Source: Paenibacillus sp. FSL R5-0345
GTDB taxonomy: Bacteria > Bacillota > Bacilli > Paenibacillales > Paenibacillaceae
DNA length: 64,000 nucleotides
Assembly: GCF_000758585.1 (NCBI RefSeq)
Contig: NZ_CP009281.1
Location: 3,162,001-3,226,000, forward strand
Direction of reading: 5' to 3'
Below the pieces are notes generated by a model. The model was not told the origin of the DNA and did not search any database. It saw nothing but the letters and a program-made list of their open reading frames with translations. Every line of letters starts with the position of its first letter. Position 1 is the stretch's first letter. Shown here in pieces: positions 50,747 through 59,007 of the stretch. The position numbers were made by a program, and so were the translations under genes.

Positions 50747-51547
50747 TTATTTCAGCATCATCGTACTTCCACCCTTAATCTGAACAGGTTGATCATTTAC
50801 AGATACCCAGACATCAATAGCAGAGTTGTTACGGATGATCTTTTTGTCAGCACTCATTTTCAGTGAATACAGCGCAGTGACATAATCATAAATCTCTATA
50901 TTGGTTGCGTACCAAACATCCGGATGTCCACCAGCTTGTTGGCAAAAGTTCTCGATAAGCTCCCAATTGTTCTGCTCAGCAAATTCATAACTATGACCCC
51001 AAACATAACAGAGTCTTAGTTTTTGGGATGGACCCTCCGTTGTAAATCGCTCCCATACGTGATGGAGATCTTCATTATGTTGGCATGTTGGATGCCATTC
51101 CATGAAATTCAGAGGCATATCAAACTGTTTGGTAGAGTGGACAGTACGACTGTATTCAATCCCAACAGACTGAAGTGGCGCTATGATTTCTTGAGAGTAT
51201 GTACCGTAAGGATAGGACATTCCACGTACCGGATAATCCACTAGTTTCTCAAGTCGCTTACGGTCTTCAAACAGCTCATCGATCACCATAGGTAAAGGAA
51301 GACGTTCTAGATGTGGATGAGTAACAGAATGGGCAGACACCTCGTGGTTTCTGAGTGAATGTTTAACATCAGCAGAAGATAAAAATCCGGGTGCGTTTAT
51401 CATAGCGCTATTTAGATGGAAAGTACCTTTAATCCCATATTGATCAAAAATCTCCGCCAAGCGAATATCGTGTTTTTGTCCATCATCATAGCTCATAGTA
51501 AGCGCCTTGGGCAATCCGCCCGGGAATAAATTAAATTGAAGCTTCAT
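50747..51547 (-). CDS. polysaccharide deacetylase (NodB-like)
   Basis: A 266-residue carbohydrate esterase-4-like protein: TMSYDDGQKHD (catalytic base and metal Asp), HSVTHPHLERL (metal-binding histidines), and RGMSYPYGTYSQ. The N-terminal LFPGGLPKALTMSYDDG start lacks a signal peptide, so it acts in the cytosol or the deacetylase role is degenerate. Likely N-deacetylation of an oligosaccharide; substrate unknown. It is a single gene on the minus strand. Confidence 0.85.
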   Translation of the reverse strand: MKLQFNLFPGGLPKALTMSYDDGQKHDIRLAEIFDQYGIKGTFHLNSAMINAPGFLSSADVKHSLRNHEVSAHSVTHPHLERLPLPMVIDELFEDRKRLEKLVDYPVRGMSYPYGTYSQEIIAPLQSVGIEYSRTVHSTKQFDMPLNFMEWHPTCQHNEDLHHVWERFTTEGPSQKLRLCYVWGHSYEFAEQNNWELIENFCQQAGGHPDVWYATNIEIYDYVTALYSLKMSADKKIIRNNSAIDVWVSVNDQPVQIKGGSTMMLK

Positions 51548-51784
51548 GAATTCACACTCCTATTCATATGTTCATTTCGAAAATTACCTCATCCAATTAT
51601 AGACCTTATAATCGGATTCCCGTCTTAACAATGAAAGTGTTTGCAGAAAGAAATAAACTGATAAGAAGAGGGGCTGCCTGTCTGACTTTCTCTATGTTGT
51701 AAAACTATTATATGTGATAGACAGAAGAAACTCACTCTCATATTTTAGCACTAAGTTACTGATTGCCCCAATCTTTTTAATCAG

Positions 51785-52101
51785 TAGAAGGAAGTAGGCA
51801 GCTATCAGGCTGTCAGTGGTAAAAGCTAGTGATGCGCGCGCATTATACAATAATGCGGAGCTTATAGTATTCGATGAACCTACATCTGCTATTGATCCAA
51901 AAGTCAAGATAAAGTGGCTATTTTATTTCACATCGGTTGGGCTCGGCTAAGAATGTGGATACGGTCTATGTTATGTATAATAGAGAGATCGCTGAAGTAG
52001 GGGACTATCAAGATTTAGTGCTTCACAAAGGGATTAATGCAAACATGTACGCTTTACAATCATCTTGGTATAAGTGGAGAGGAGAAAGACATCATGACTG
52101 A
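51785..52101 (+). pseudogene. ABC transporter ATPase remnant
   Basis: Traces of an ABC transporter ATPase C-terminal half are readable across changing frames: RQLSGCQW (signature, 51796-51819), a stop, then ALYNNAELIVFDEPTSAIDPK (Walker B, ending near 51903), a deletion of about 20 residues, and ISHRLGSAKNVDTVYVMYNREIAEVGDYQDLV to the stop at 52101. The N-terminal half and Walker A are missing. It resembles bacteriocin or drug ABC exporters with fused permease. Its tail provides the ribosome binding site of the maa gene. Confidence 0.8.
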
Positions 52102-52678
52102 GAAAGAAAAAATGTTAGCCGGGAAGCTATATAAAGCATTTGGAGAGGAATTGCTAGGGGAACGTCAGCATGCTAAAGAGATTTTGTTTGAATTTAATGC
52201 TTTACGACCTAGCGAAATTGATCAACGAAATGCATTAATAAAACCATTATTGGGACGTACAGGAGCTAAGTTTTTCATAGAACCGCCATTTCGTTGTGAT
52301 TACGGCTATAATATCTCAATTGGTGAGAACTTTTATTCGAATTACAACTTTACAGTCTTGGATTGCAACACAGTAACGATAGGGGATAATGTGTTGATCG
52401 GGCCTAATGTAAGTATATTTGCAGCAGGTCATCCCGCTCATTATGAACTGAGAGTTGAGGAATATGAGTATGCTTACCCCGTTACTATCGGAAATAATGT
52501 ATGGATCGGCGGTGGAGCAATTATAAATCCCGGGGTCACTATCGGAGATAATACCATCATCGGATCGGGCAGTGCTGTTACTAAAGATATCCCTGCAAAT
52601 GTGATTGCAGTGGGTAACCCTTGCAGAGTCATACGGGAGATAACTGAAGATGATAAGGGTCAATATGATCATAAATAA
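52094..52678 (+). CDS. maa: maltose/galactoside O-acetyltransferase
   Basis: A 194-residue hexapeptide acetyltransferase: MTEKEKMLAGKLYKAFGEELLGER start, GRTGAKFFIEPPFRCDYGYNISIGENFYSNYN (landmarks), catalytic His in SIFAAGHPAH, and the GNNVWIGGGAIINPGVTIGDNTIIGSGSAVTKDIP helix with VGNPCRVIREI end. Such enzymes acetylate sugars such as maltose or glucose using acetyl-CoA. ATG 52094 follows GGAGAGGAGAAAG within the ABC remnant. Confidence 0.92.
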   Translation: MTEKEKMLAGKLYKAFGEELLGERQHAKEILFEFNALRPSEIDQRNALIKPLLGRTGAKFFIEPPFRCDYGYNISIGENFYSNYNFTVLDCNTVTIGDNVLIGPNVSIFAAGHPAHYELRVEEYEYAYPVTIGNNVWIGGGAIINPGVTIGDNTIIGSGSAVTKDIPANVIAVGNPCRVIREITEDDKGQYDHK

Positions 52679-52807
52679 GAAGTTAATCATACTGCCATGT
52701 AAGCTATCCTTTTCTTATCTTCGCTGCATATATGATTTGCCCTGTGTGTTACCCTCATGTCCAAAAAGTTAAAACTGACGTTGCATAAATGTGTTAGTTC
52801 AGTTGTA

Positions 52808-52816
52808 TGATATAAT
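52808..52816 (+). promoter_or_regulatory. extended -10 promoter of the Nudix gene
   Basis: TGATATAAT (TGn plus TATAAT), with no good -35 box, 30 bp upstream of the Nudix start codon. Confidence 0.5.
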
Positions 52817-52845
52817 TGTTGAAAAAAAGGCATAGGGAGAACTAT

Positions 52846-53247
52846 ATGACTACAATCATTGATAAAATCGCTTGGATTCATATCGAGAACGGACAAGTTT
52901 TATGTACACGTTCCAAAGGGAAAGATACCTATTATTTGCCTGGAGGAAAAAGAGAAGCGGGGGAAACAGACGAGGAGACGCTTTTGCGCGAAATTGAGGA
53001 AGAAATCTCTGTTCAGATTAAGGATGATACCGTCTCTTATTTTGGAACCTTTGAAGCAGAGGCTCATGGCAAAGCAGAAGGTGTTACAGTAAAAATGACC
53101 TGTTATATTGCGGATTATGAAGGGACATTAACGCCAGCGTCCGAAATCGAGGAATTGACTTGGTTAAGCTATAAAGATCGAAATCGTGTATCTGTAGTTA
53201 CCCAAATTATTTTTGATCAATTGCATGAGAAGAATTTGCTCTTATAA
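52846..53247 (+). CDS. Nudix hydrolase
   Basis: A 133-residue protein with the Nudix box GGKREAGETDEETLLREIEEEI (G-x5-E-x7-R-E-x2-E-E; the usual final G is S two residues later). It should hydrolyse a nucleoside-diphosphate-linked compound; the start DKIAWIHIENGQVLCTRSKGKDTYYLPGG places the box at residues ~38-60. ATG 52846 follows AGGGAGA. Single gene with terminator. Confidence 0.9.
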   Translation: MTTIIDKIAWIHIENGQVLCTRSKGKDTYYLPGGKREAGETDEETLLREIEEEISVQIKDDTVSYFGTFEAEAHGKAEGVTVKMTCYIADYEGTLTPASEIEELTWLSYKDRNRVSVVTQIIFDQLHEKNLLL

Positions 53248-53272
53248 ATCAACTAGAGAAAAGTTTTTGAAG

Positions 53273-53312
53273 TCCGTTTTAAGCCCGTACGAAGGCTTGA
53301 GACGGTCTTTTT
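53273..53312 (+). terminator. intrinsic terminator after the Nudix gene
   Basis: CCGTTTTAAGCC pairs with GGCTTGAGACGG (G-T wobbles), followed by TCTTTTTA. Confidence 0.75.
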
Positions 53313-53439
53313 ATTTCTATGAGCAACAGCAGCCGCTTGGGCAATAACAACGTTTCTTCTCATTTAGGACAGATGTCCTTTTTTAAACCCTTGAATTGCT
53401 TTTTAATATGTAAGAGATCGAAGTTGAGGAGAGAGAGAA

Positions 53440-53865
53440 ATGAGAGGGATTATATTTGCATTTTTAGCGGGGGCTTGTATTACGTTACAGGGTGTATCAA
53501 ATGCTCGAATTAGTCAAGATATCGGGACTTGGCAGGCGGCGACAATTACACAGTTAACGGGGTTTATCATGTCCTTCCTAATTCTTTTGTTCGTTAGAGA
53601 TGGGAAATGGGGAGGAATAAAGCAAGTAAAACCCTTATATTTGATCGGCGGCGCTTTTGCAGCTGTAATTATTTTCAGTGAAGTAACGGCCATTCAGCAA
53701 ATCGGTGTTACATTTACAATATCCTCGTTGTTGATTGCTCAGCTATGTCTGACCTTCTTGATTGATATTAAAGGCTGGTTTGGAATGGAAAAACGAAAGA
53801 TGAGATTACCGCAGTTCATCGGCATCGGGTTGATGATATCTGGCGTTGTGATACTAAAATTCTAA
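53440..53865 (+). CDS. YdcZ/DUF606-type (DMT) membrane protein, subunit 1
   Basis: A 141-residue protein with five hydrophobic segments and the family motifs GACITLQGVSNARISQDIGTWQAA and an FIGIGLMISGVVILKF end. DUF606 proteins are half-size relatives of drug/metabolite transporters that pair up to make a transporter. It is followed 38 bp downstream by a second DUF606 gene. ATG 53440 follows GAGGAGAGAG. Confidence 0.82.
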   Translation: MRGIIFAFLAGACITLQGVSNARISQDIGTWQAATITQLTGFIMSFLILLFVRDGKWGGIKQVKPLYLIGGAFAAVIIFSEVTAIQQIGVTFTISSLLIAQLCLTFLIDIKGWFGMEKRKMRLPQFIGIGLMISGVVILKF

Positions 53866-53903
53866 CAACCTTGAGTATAGTCGATAAATGGAGGAATTAA
53901 GTT

Positions 53904-54362
53904 ATGGTTATTGGGTTGATATTAGCGCTTATTGCGGGATCACTCGTGAGTCTGCAAAATATATTTAATACGAAAGTTAACGAAAAGGTTGGTTCTTGGG
54001 CAACGACAACTTTAGTGTTAGGGATGGGATTCTTAGCTTCATTTATTATGAGTCTTATCGTTGAGGGAAACCGTATATTTACTTTGAGAAATATGGAGCC
54101 TTGGTATTGGATCAGTGGTTTGATCGGAGTCGGGGTGGTATTATGCCTTGTGCAAGGTACTAAACGACTGGGCCCAACGTATGCGATTTCGATCGTATTG
54201 ATCTCTCAGCTTGGGTTCGCACTACTCTGGGATTCACTAGGCTGGTTAGGGCTTGAAAAGGTTCCTTTTACTTGGAAACAGTTGCTTGGAGTACTGGTTA
54301 TTATTGGGGGTATCCTCGTATTTAAGCTAGGTGGCGAACGGGAGACGCAGAAGGCAGCTTGA
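53904..54362 (+). CDS. YdcZ/DUF606-type (DMT) membrane protein, subunit 2
   Basis: A 152-residue paralogue of the preceding protein with five hydrophobic segments, the ALIAGSLVSLQNIFNTKVNEKVGSW block and the LLGVLVIIGGILVFKL end. The two genes are in tandem and likely form a heterodimeric transporter, as seen for other paired DUF606 genes. Substrate unknown. The C-terminus is hydrophilic (GGERETQKAA). Confidence 0.82.
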   Translation: MVIGLILALIAGSLVSLQNIFNTKVNEKVGSWATTTLVLGMGFLASFIMSLIVEGNRIFTLRNMEPWYWISGLIGVGVVLCLVQGTKRLGPTYAISIVLISQLGFALLWDSLGWLGLEKVPFTWKQLLGVLVIIGGILVFKLGGERETQKAA

Positions 54363-54483
54363 TTTATTCTCAGACTCATGTCTGTCAATATAAAAGTGAT
54401 GGCAGTCACACGAGGCTGGAACTAATTCAAATTATACTTTGGGAAAGTACTCGCTCAAATATAAATAAGGAGTGGATCATCCT

Positions 54484-54801
54484 ATGTTCATACAATTGAA
54501 CTCCCAAACTATTGAAAAGTTAGAAAAAAACCTTGGTGAACGACTCGGATATTTTAAATTATTTTTCGACACAGAGGGTTGTGGTTGTAATGGTGTGATC
54601 GTAATTCAGATCATTAGTGAACCCCATCCTACAGATATTGAAGTTCAGAAAGAGCCTTTTACTTTTTTTGTTGACCGACAGCAGGAATCTTTATTTGATG
54701 AACAGATGCGGCTTGAAGCAGATGAGAATTACCCGTCGTTCAGATTAAGAAGTGATTCGAGTCTGTTAGGAAGTAATATTCGAGTAAAAGATATTCGATA
54801 G
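54484..54801 (+). CDS. HesB/IscA-like iron-sulfur family protein (YqkB-like)
   Basis: A 105-residue protein with FDTEGCGCNGVIVIQI in the middle, resembling the YqkB branch of the HesB/IscA family. The cysteine pattern is CxC near residue 32; no C-terminal CGCG is present, so cluster transfer activity cannot be assumed. ATG 54484 is preferred over GTG 54472, which overlaps the ribosome binding site AAGGAG. Single gene with terminator. Confidence 0.78.
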   Translation: MFIQLNSQTIEKLEKNLGERLGYFKLFFDTEGCGCNGVIVIQIISEPHPTDIEVQKEPFTFFVDRQQESLFDEQMRLEADENYPSFRLRSDSSLLGSNIRVKDIR

Positions 54802-54824
54802 GCGGGTCGGAGCAGTTGAATGTA

Positions 54825-54870
54825 GAGTGTGTAGAGTGGCTGATGAAGCGATTCTGCACACTTTTTTTAT
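54825..54870 (+). terminator. intrinsic terminator
   Basis: AGTGTGTAGAGT pairs with ATTCTGCACACT (G-T wobbles), followed by seven T. Confidence 0.85.
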
Positions 54871-54881
54871 TGCTTACTATG

Positions 54882-54931
54882 TCACGTCGTGATATAGTCA
54901 CGTTGAGACATATTTAATTGTGACGTATAAA
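54882..54931 (+). promoter_or_regulatory. promoter with operator-like repeats for padR/DUF2812
   Basis: TTGAGA (54903-54908), 17 bp, TATAAA (54926-54931). A perfect palindrome TCACG-T-CGTGA lies at 54882-54892, and GTCAC (54897-54901) and GTGAC (54920-54924) flank the -35 region as an inverted pair. These are possible PadR operators. Confidence 0.6.
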
Positions 54932-54958
54932 TGCTGTTACGTAATAAGGGAGCTGGGC

Positions 54959-55306
54959 ATGTTGAACCCTGAGAAAGTGTTAAAAAAATATGTACCCATG
55001 ACTGAAACAGCTTTCTATATTCTTTTATCCTTAGATGAACCACGTCATGGATATGGAATAGTGAAGCATGTAGAGAAAATCACGAAAGCACGCCTTTTGT
55101 TAGGCTCAGGTACTGTTTATGGCACGTTAACGAAGATGCAAAAAGATGGGATGATTACTGTTTTTGCTGATGAAGAGAGAAAAACGGTTTATGAAAGAAC
55201 AGACTTAGGGATGCTAATTCTTGCTACTGAGATCAAAAGGCTTAAAGAGCTGCATGAGAATGCTATAAAATATGGGGGTGATGTAGATGATCATCAAAAT
55301 ATTTAA
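54959..55306 (+). CDS. PadR family transcriptional regulator
   Basis: A 115-residue PadR protein: TAFYILLSLDEPRHGYGIVKHVEKITKARLLLGSGTVYGTLTKMQKDGMI (landmarks) and ERKTVYERTDLGMLIL wing. It lacks the long C-terminal region, as in the PadR proteins encoded with DUF2812 partners. ATG 54959 follows AAGGGAG. It overlaps the DUF2812 gene by 20 bp, and its promoter carries inverted repeats suited to autorepression. Confidence 0.9.
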   Translation: MLNPEKVLKKYVPMTETAFYILLSLDEPRHGYGIVKHVEKITKARLLLGSGTVYGTLTKMQKDGMITVFADEERKTVYERTDLGMLILATEIKRLKELHENAIKYGGDVDDHQNI

Positions 55307-56498
55307 ACCCTTTTGGAGTTATGATGTTCAGAAAACCGAAGATTGGTTGGCTTCTATGGCGCAAAAAGGTTATGAACTTATCCGAATCAACCGTTTAACT
55401 AGATATTTTTACTTTCAACAGGTTGAATCGAACGTAGCTAACTATCGGATCGTATTTGATAAAGTTCGAAATCCATCCCTTTCTAAAGGATTATTAAATT
55501 TTGGATGGACGAAGGTGTTACAGAGCGGCAAATGGGTTGTGACGATGAATAGGCTGCCTTTAGAACAGATAAGAACATTTCCTGATCGAGAAGGGATCGT
55601 AAAGCATAACAAGAAGATCATGTATATTTTTACGGGGATATTGATTTATTTAATGGTTGCATTCCTCAATGTAATTTTAATAAGTGCAATAGCAATGAGT
55701 GTATCCAAATTTAATCATTTTAATGTTTTCAGTGGACCGTATGGTTTTATTCCCGCTACTGCATTGGGGCTTAGCGTGATCTTGTGTATTTTCACAGTGT
55801 ATTCGTTGATCACATTAAACAAGACTAACAAAAGAATAACAGAAGAATTCTTACAGCCAAGCAAGTCAAATGGTCAAGTGACACCCCTTCAGCAAATCAT
55901 ACTAAGTAAAAATGAAGAAAAGCGTTTGAAAAATTCAGGTCAACTTGTAATGAAGTGGAAGCCTGGATGGATGTATGCGCCAGATCGGCTTGAGGCATGG
56001 CTAGAGGGAATGGAAGAAAAGGGATATAATCTGTACAAAGTTGGCAAAACAGGTGCTGCCTTTTATTTTATAAAAGGGAAACCTCGTAAGGTGTGTTATT
56101 GTGCGGACTTACAAAATACTGCAGACACCAATTACTTCAACATTCACATGGAATCTGGCTGGGCATGTCTGTATAAATCGAGTTCATGGACTCAAAGATG
56201 GGTTGTATGGGGCCAAGAATATGTACCGGGTGAAGCAAAACCGCAAATATACAGCGATAAGTTAAATCAACTGAAACTAGCTAGACGTATAGCCTTAACT
56301 TATTCTGCTATGTTCTTGCCCCTTATAATTGTATATACGTATACCATAGTAATTAACATTAAATTATTGACTTACTCAAATCTGGATCGATTGCAGCTCA
56401 TAAATTTGATTTTGTTCGCCATATTAATTCTCATGTTTGGCTCGTATGTAAGTCGAACTTGGCTATATTACAACCGTCTTCGTAAACATCATCTATAG
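55287..56498 (+). CDS. DUF2812 membrane protein with two repeats
   Basis: A 403-residue protein with two DUF2812-like domains: IFKPFWSYDVQKTEDWLASMAQKGYELI (residues ~4-31) and KWKPGWMYAPDRLEAWLEGMEEKGYNLY (~221-248), each followed by membrane helices (about residues 110-135, 150-172 and 330-355, 365-385). Most DUF2812 proteins have one unit, so this is an internal duplication. It is cotranscribed with a PadR regulator, the common pairing. Function unknown, perhaps an effector of a membrane signal. Confidence 0.85.
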   Translation: MIIKIFKPFWSYDVQKTEDWLASMAQKGYELIRINRLTRYFYFQQVESNVANYRIVFDKVRNPSLSKGLLNFGWTKVLQSGKWVVTMNRLPLEQIRTFPDREGIVKHNKKIMYIFTGILIYLMVAFLNVILISAIAMSVSKFNHFNVFSGPYGFIPATALGLSVILCIFTVYSLITLNKTNKRITEEFLQPSKSNGQVTPLQQIILSKNEEKRLKNSGQLVMKWKPGWMYAPDRLEAWLEGMEEKGYNLYKVGKTGAAFYFIKGKPRKVCYCADLQNTADTNYFNIHMESGWACLYKSSSWTQRWVVWGQEYVPGEAKPQIYSDKLNQLKLARRIALTYSAMFLPLIIVYTYTIVINIKLLTYSNLDRLQLINLILFAILILMFGSYVSRTWLYYNRLRKHHL

Positions 56499-56512
56499 TA
56501 TCGTGGAGGTGT

Positions 56513-57259
56513 ATGATACAACAGAACATTTATGACAACCCTGAGTTTTTTCAAATGTATAAGAACTTAAGGGAATCAAGAATTACATACAATGACTTTA
56601 TTGAACAACCTGCAATAAGAGGGTTACTTCCAGACCTACAGGATTTAAACGTTCTCGACCTTGGCTGCGGTTTTGGTGAAATGGCAAACTATATGATTGA
56701 TAACAAAGCGTCACACGTAACAGGAGTAGATATATCAGAGAAAATGTTAGCTATGGCAGGGAAGCGACCTGAGATCCTTTATATACAGGGTTCTATGGAG
56801 GAAATCAATTTTAATAGTAATGAATTTGATTTGGTAGTAAGTTCGTTAGCTTTTCATTATATTGAGGATTACAAAGCACTCATTAGTAGGATTTCAGAAT
56901 GGATTAAACCCTATGGGCATCTGGTATTTTCAACAGAGCATCCGGTTGTTTTATCAAATAAGAGCCAAAGTGGGTGGGTTAAAGATCCTGATCATAATAT
57001 CCTACATTGGCCTATTGATAATTATGGAGAAGAAGGTCTCAGAAGCCAGTTTTGGGGAATTGACGGCGTCATAAAATATCACAGGAAACTTTCAACATTA
57101 CTTAATACGTTGATCCAAAATGGACTAACTGTTGAAGAAATTGTTGAACCCGAATCCATAGCTGAGGGACTAGAAAAGATGCCCAAATTATTAAATGAGA
57201 GAAGGAGACCTTCATTTCTATTAATTAAGGCTAGGAAAACGCTTATCCATGGAAAGTAA
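56513..57259 (+). CDS. class I SAM-dependent methyltransferase
   Basis: A 248-residue methyltransferase with motif I VLDLGCGFGEMANYMID (about residues 46-62), motif II GVDISEKMLAMA, and FDLVVSSLAFHYIEDY. The SEWIKPYGHLVFSTEHPV stretch is typical of Bacillales ubiE-like enzymes. GGAGG at 56503-56508 precedes ATG 56513. It is 14 bp after the DUF2812 gene and may be cotranscribed. Substrate unknown. Confidence 0.88.
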   Translation: MIQQNIYDNPEFFQMYKNLRESRITYNDFIEQPAIRGLLPDLQDLNVLDLGCGFGEMANYMIDNKASHVTGVDISEKMLAMAGKRPEILYIQGSMEEINFNSNEFDLVVSSLAFHYIEDYKALISRISEWIKPYGHLVFSTEHPVVLSNKSQSGWVKDPDHNILHWPIDNYGEEGLRSQFWGIDGVIKYHRKLSTLLNTLIQNGLTVEEIVEPESIAEGLEKMPKLLNERRRPSFLLIKARKTLIHGK

Positions 57260-57353
57260 TCTTCAGTTATTAATGAACTTTACCATCCGATTGAGGACGA
57301 TTCCTTTATACTTATGTATACAGATCTACAAGGAAACTAAGGGGAGTGTTTGT

Positions 57354-58154
57354 ATGCATGAAATACCTCATGAGGATTATTATAAAGTGAAGCCGCTACT
57401 TCAAGGAGAGCATATCCATCCCGAAATTCTCTCTGTGATTGAAGGCAATAATCCAGGTTGGATCTTTGTGGATCAAATTACAGCACCAAAGAGTGCGTTA
57501 GTATGGAGTCAGGGGATTGAAGGGTTTTATCTTATCGGCGATCACACCAATCAAGCCTTTATCCATGCATTGGATGGTTATGTAACGAGTTATATAGTAC
57601 CTAGAATGAAGGAACTCGGGATGGAACATTTCGAAGTTTCTGGTCAACATGAGGAATGGAATCTTGAATTGATATTTCCTTCTAGGAAGCTATATCCTTT
57701 TGAACAGATGGTGTTCAAGTTACTTCACAAGCCGCCTACGACGCAGACTAATGGGATTAGAACTATAAATCTTAAAATGCTGGATTGGGAAAACTTAGAT
57801 CTAAAGAATATAGAATTTGTACATGAAAATATTGATTTATTCTGGTCATCGAAAGAAGACTTTGCGGAAAAAGGCTACGGATATGCTGCAGTTGAGGGAT
57901 CTGAAATTATGGGGGTGTGTTATTCTAGTTTTGTTACACAGGATACACACGCAATTGGAATTGAAACCCTTCCTAAATATCAGAAACAAGGAGTGGGGAC
58001 ACATTTAGCAACGCTAGTAGTTGAAGATGTGCTTGCCAATGGCTTTATTCCTTACTGGGATTGTTCACTGGATAATGAAGCTTCGAAAAAATCGGCACTA
58101 CGACTAGGTTTTCAGCAGATACATCAATATAAGTGTAGTGCTTTTTCGATATGA
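57354..58154 (+). CDS. GNAT acetyltransferase (PF12746-like)
   Basis: A 266-residue protein with an N-terminal region of ~130 residues and a C-terminal GNAT fold: EIMGVCYSSFVTQDTHAIGIETLPKYQKQGVGTHLATLVVEDV (landmarks; motif A Q-K-Q-G-V-G) and NEASKKSALRLGFQ (motif B). This two-part layout is seen in the GNAT_acetyltran family of Bacillales. ATG 57354 follows AAGGGGAG; the open frame upstream to 57249 has none. Substrate unknown. Confidence 0.85.
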   Translation: MHEIPHEDYYKVKPLLQGEHIHPEILSVIEGNNPGWIFVDQITAPKSALVWSQGIEGFYLIGDHTNQAFIHALDGYVTSYIVPRMKELGMEHFEVSGQHEEWNLELIFPSRKLYPFEQMVFKLLHKPPTTQTNGIRTINLKMLDWENLDLKNIEFVHENIDLFWSSKEDFAEKGYGYAAVEGSEIMGVCYSSFVTQDTHAIGIETLPKYQKQGVGTHLATLVVEDVLANGFIPYWDCSLDNEASKKSALRLGFQQIHQYKCSAFSI

Positions 58155-58162
58155 TCATTTAT

Positions 58163-58196
58163 GAGACGTCAACTCTTCGGAGCAGACGTCTTTATT
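58163..58196 (+). terminator. intrinsic terminator
   Basis: GAGACGTC pairs with GACGTCTT, with an inner CTC/GAG pair around TTCG; the T tract is interrupted (TTTATTAT). Confidence 0.65.
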
Positions 58197-58323
58197 ATAT
58201 TTACTGTGAAGTTGTAAATACTTTAATATGATATGTAATTTGGTATAACTCGATAATTATGAGAGAATGATCATCGGAACGAGTTGAACTTTTGAATATA
58301 TTATTAGGTTAGGATGATCTTCC

Positions 58324-59007
58324 ATGAAAATTATGCTTGTCGAGGACGATAGAACAATTGCGTCAGGGCTCGAATACTCATTACAACAGGATCACTTTGA
58401 AACCGTCCTATGTTATGATGCCACTACTGCAAAAGCGGTGTTATCTGAGCAGTTGTCAGAGCTCACCTTATGCATATTTGACCTCTCACTTCCGGATGGA
58501 AGCGGTTATGAATTATGCAAACTCGTGAAAGCGCAAAGTGATATACCTGTAATTTTTTTAACGGCGATTGATGATGAGGTCAATGTGGTGATGGGACTCG
58601 ATATGGGGGCAGATGATTACATAACCAAGCCTTTTCGGATTCGGGAGCTGCTTTCGCGGATTAAATCGGTGTTAAGGAGATATAACAAGCAAGCACAGAC
58701 CCAATCCATGATTGAATTAGACAATATACGTATTAACACACTGGAAGGTAAGGTTTATAAGAACAGCGATGAAGTGCTACTGACCGCATTAGAATATCGG
58801 TTGCTACTGATCTTTGCTAATCATGTGGGGCAAGTTCTCTCGCGAAATCAATTGCTAGAGCGGATCTGGGATGTAGCTGGAGAATTCGTGAACGATAATA
58901 CATTGTCTGTTTACATAAAAAGACTTAGGGAAAAGTTAGAAGATAACCCCCAAGAACCTACACTGATCAAAACAGTGCGTGGGTTGGGTTATAAGGTTGG
59001 TGATTAG
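58324..59007 (+). CDS. two-component response regulator, OmpR family
   Basis: A 227-residue regulator. The receiver has VEDD at the start, the phospho-acceptor in LCIFDLSLPDGSGY, Thr in IFLTAID and Lys in YITKPFRIRE. The DNA-binding domain ends TLIKTVRGLGYKVGD. It is followed directly by a short histidine kinase and a BceAB-like ABC transporter. Three direct repeats of GTCACT with 11-bp spacing before the ABC genes are its likely binding site. Confidence 0.92.
   Translation: MKIMLVEDDRTIASGLEYSLQQDHFETVLCYDATTAKAVLSEQLSELTLCIFDLSLPDGSGYELCKLVKAQSDIPVIFLTAIDDEVNVVMGLDMGADDYITKPFRIRELLSRIKSVLRRYNKQAQTQSMIELDNIRINTLEGKVYKNSDEVLLTALEYRLLLIFANHVGQVLSRNQLLERIWDVAGEFVNDNTLSVYIKRLREKLEDNPQEPTLIKTVRGLGYKVGD

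Noticed and set aside
51548..51784. A gene in the stretch between the deacetylase and the ABC remnant
   Set aside because: No frame with a start, ribosome binding site or family motif was seen; it is probably decayed DNA from the same transporter locus plus the deacetylase promoter.
53319..53439. A short reading frame before the YdcZ pair
   Set aside because: It has no ribosome binding site and runs out of frame into the first YdcZ gene; no family similarity.
57249..57353. An N-terminal extension of the GNAT protein
   Set aside because: The extension overlaps the methyltransferase gene and lacks a ribosome binding site, whereas ATG 57354 has AAGGGGAG.
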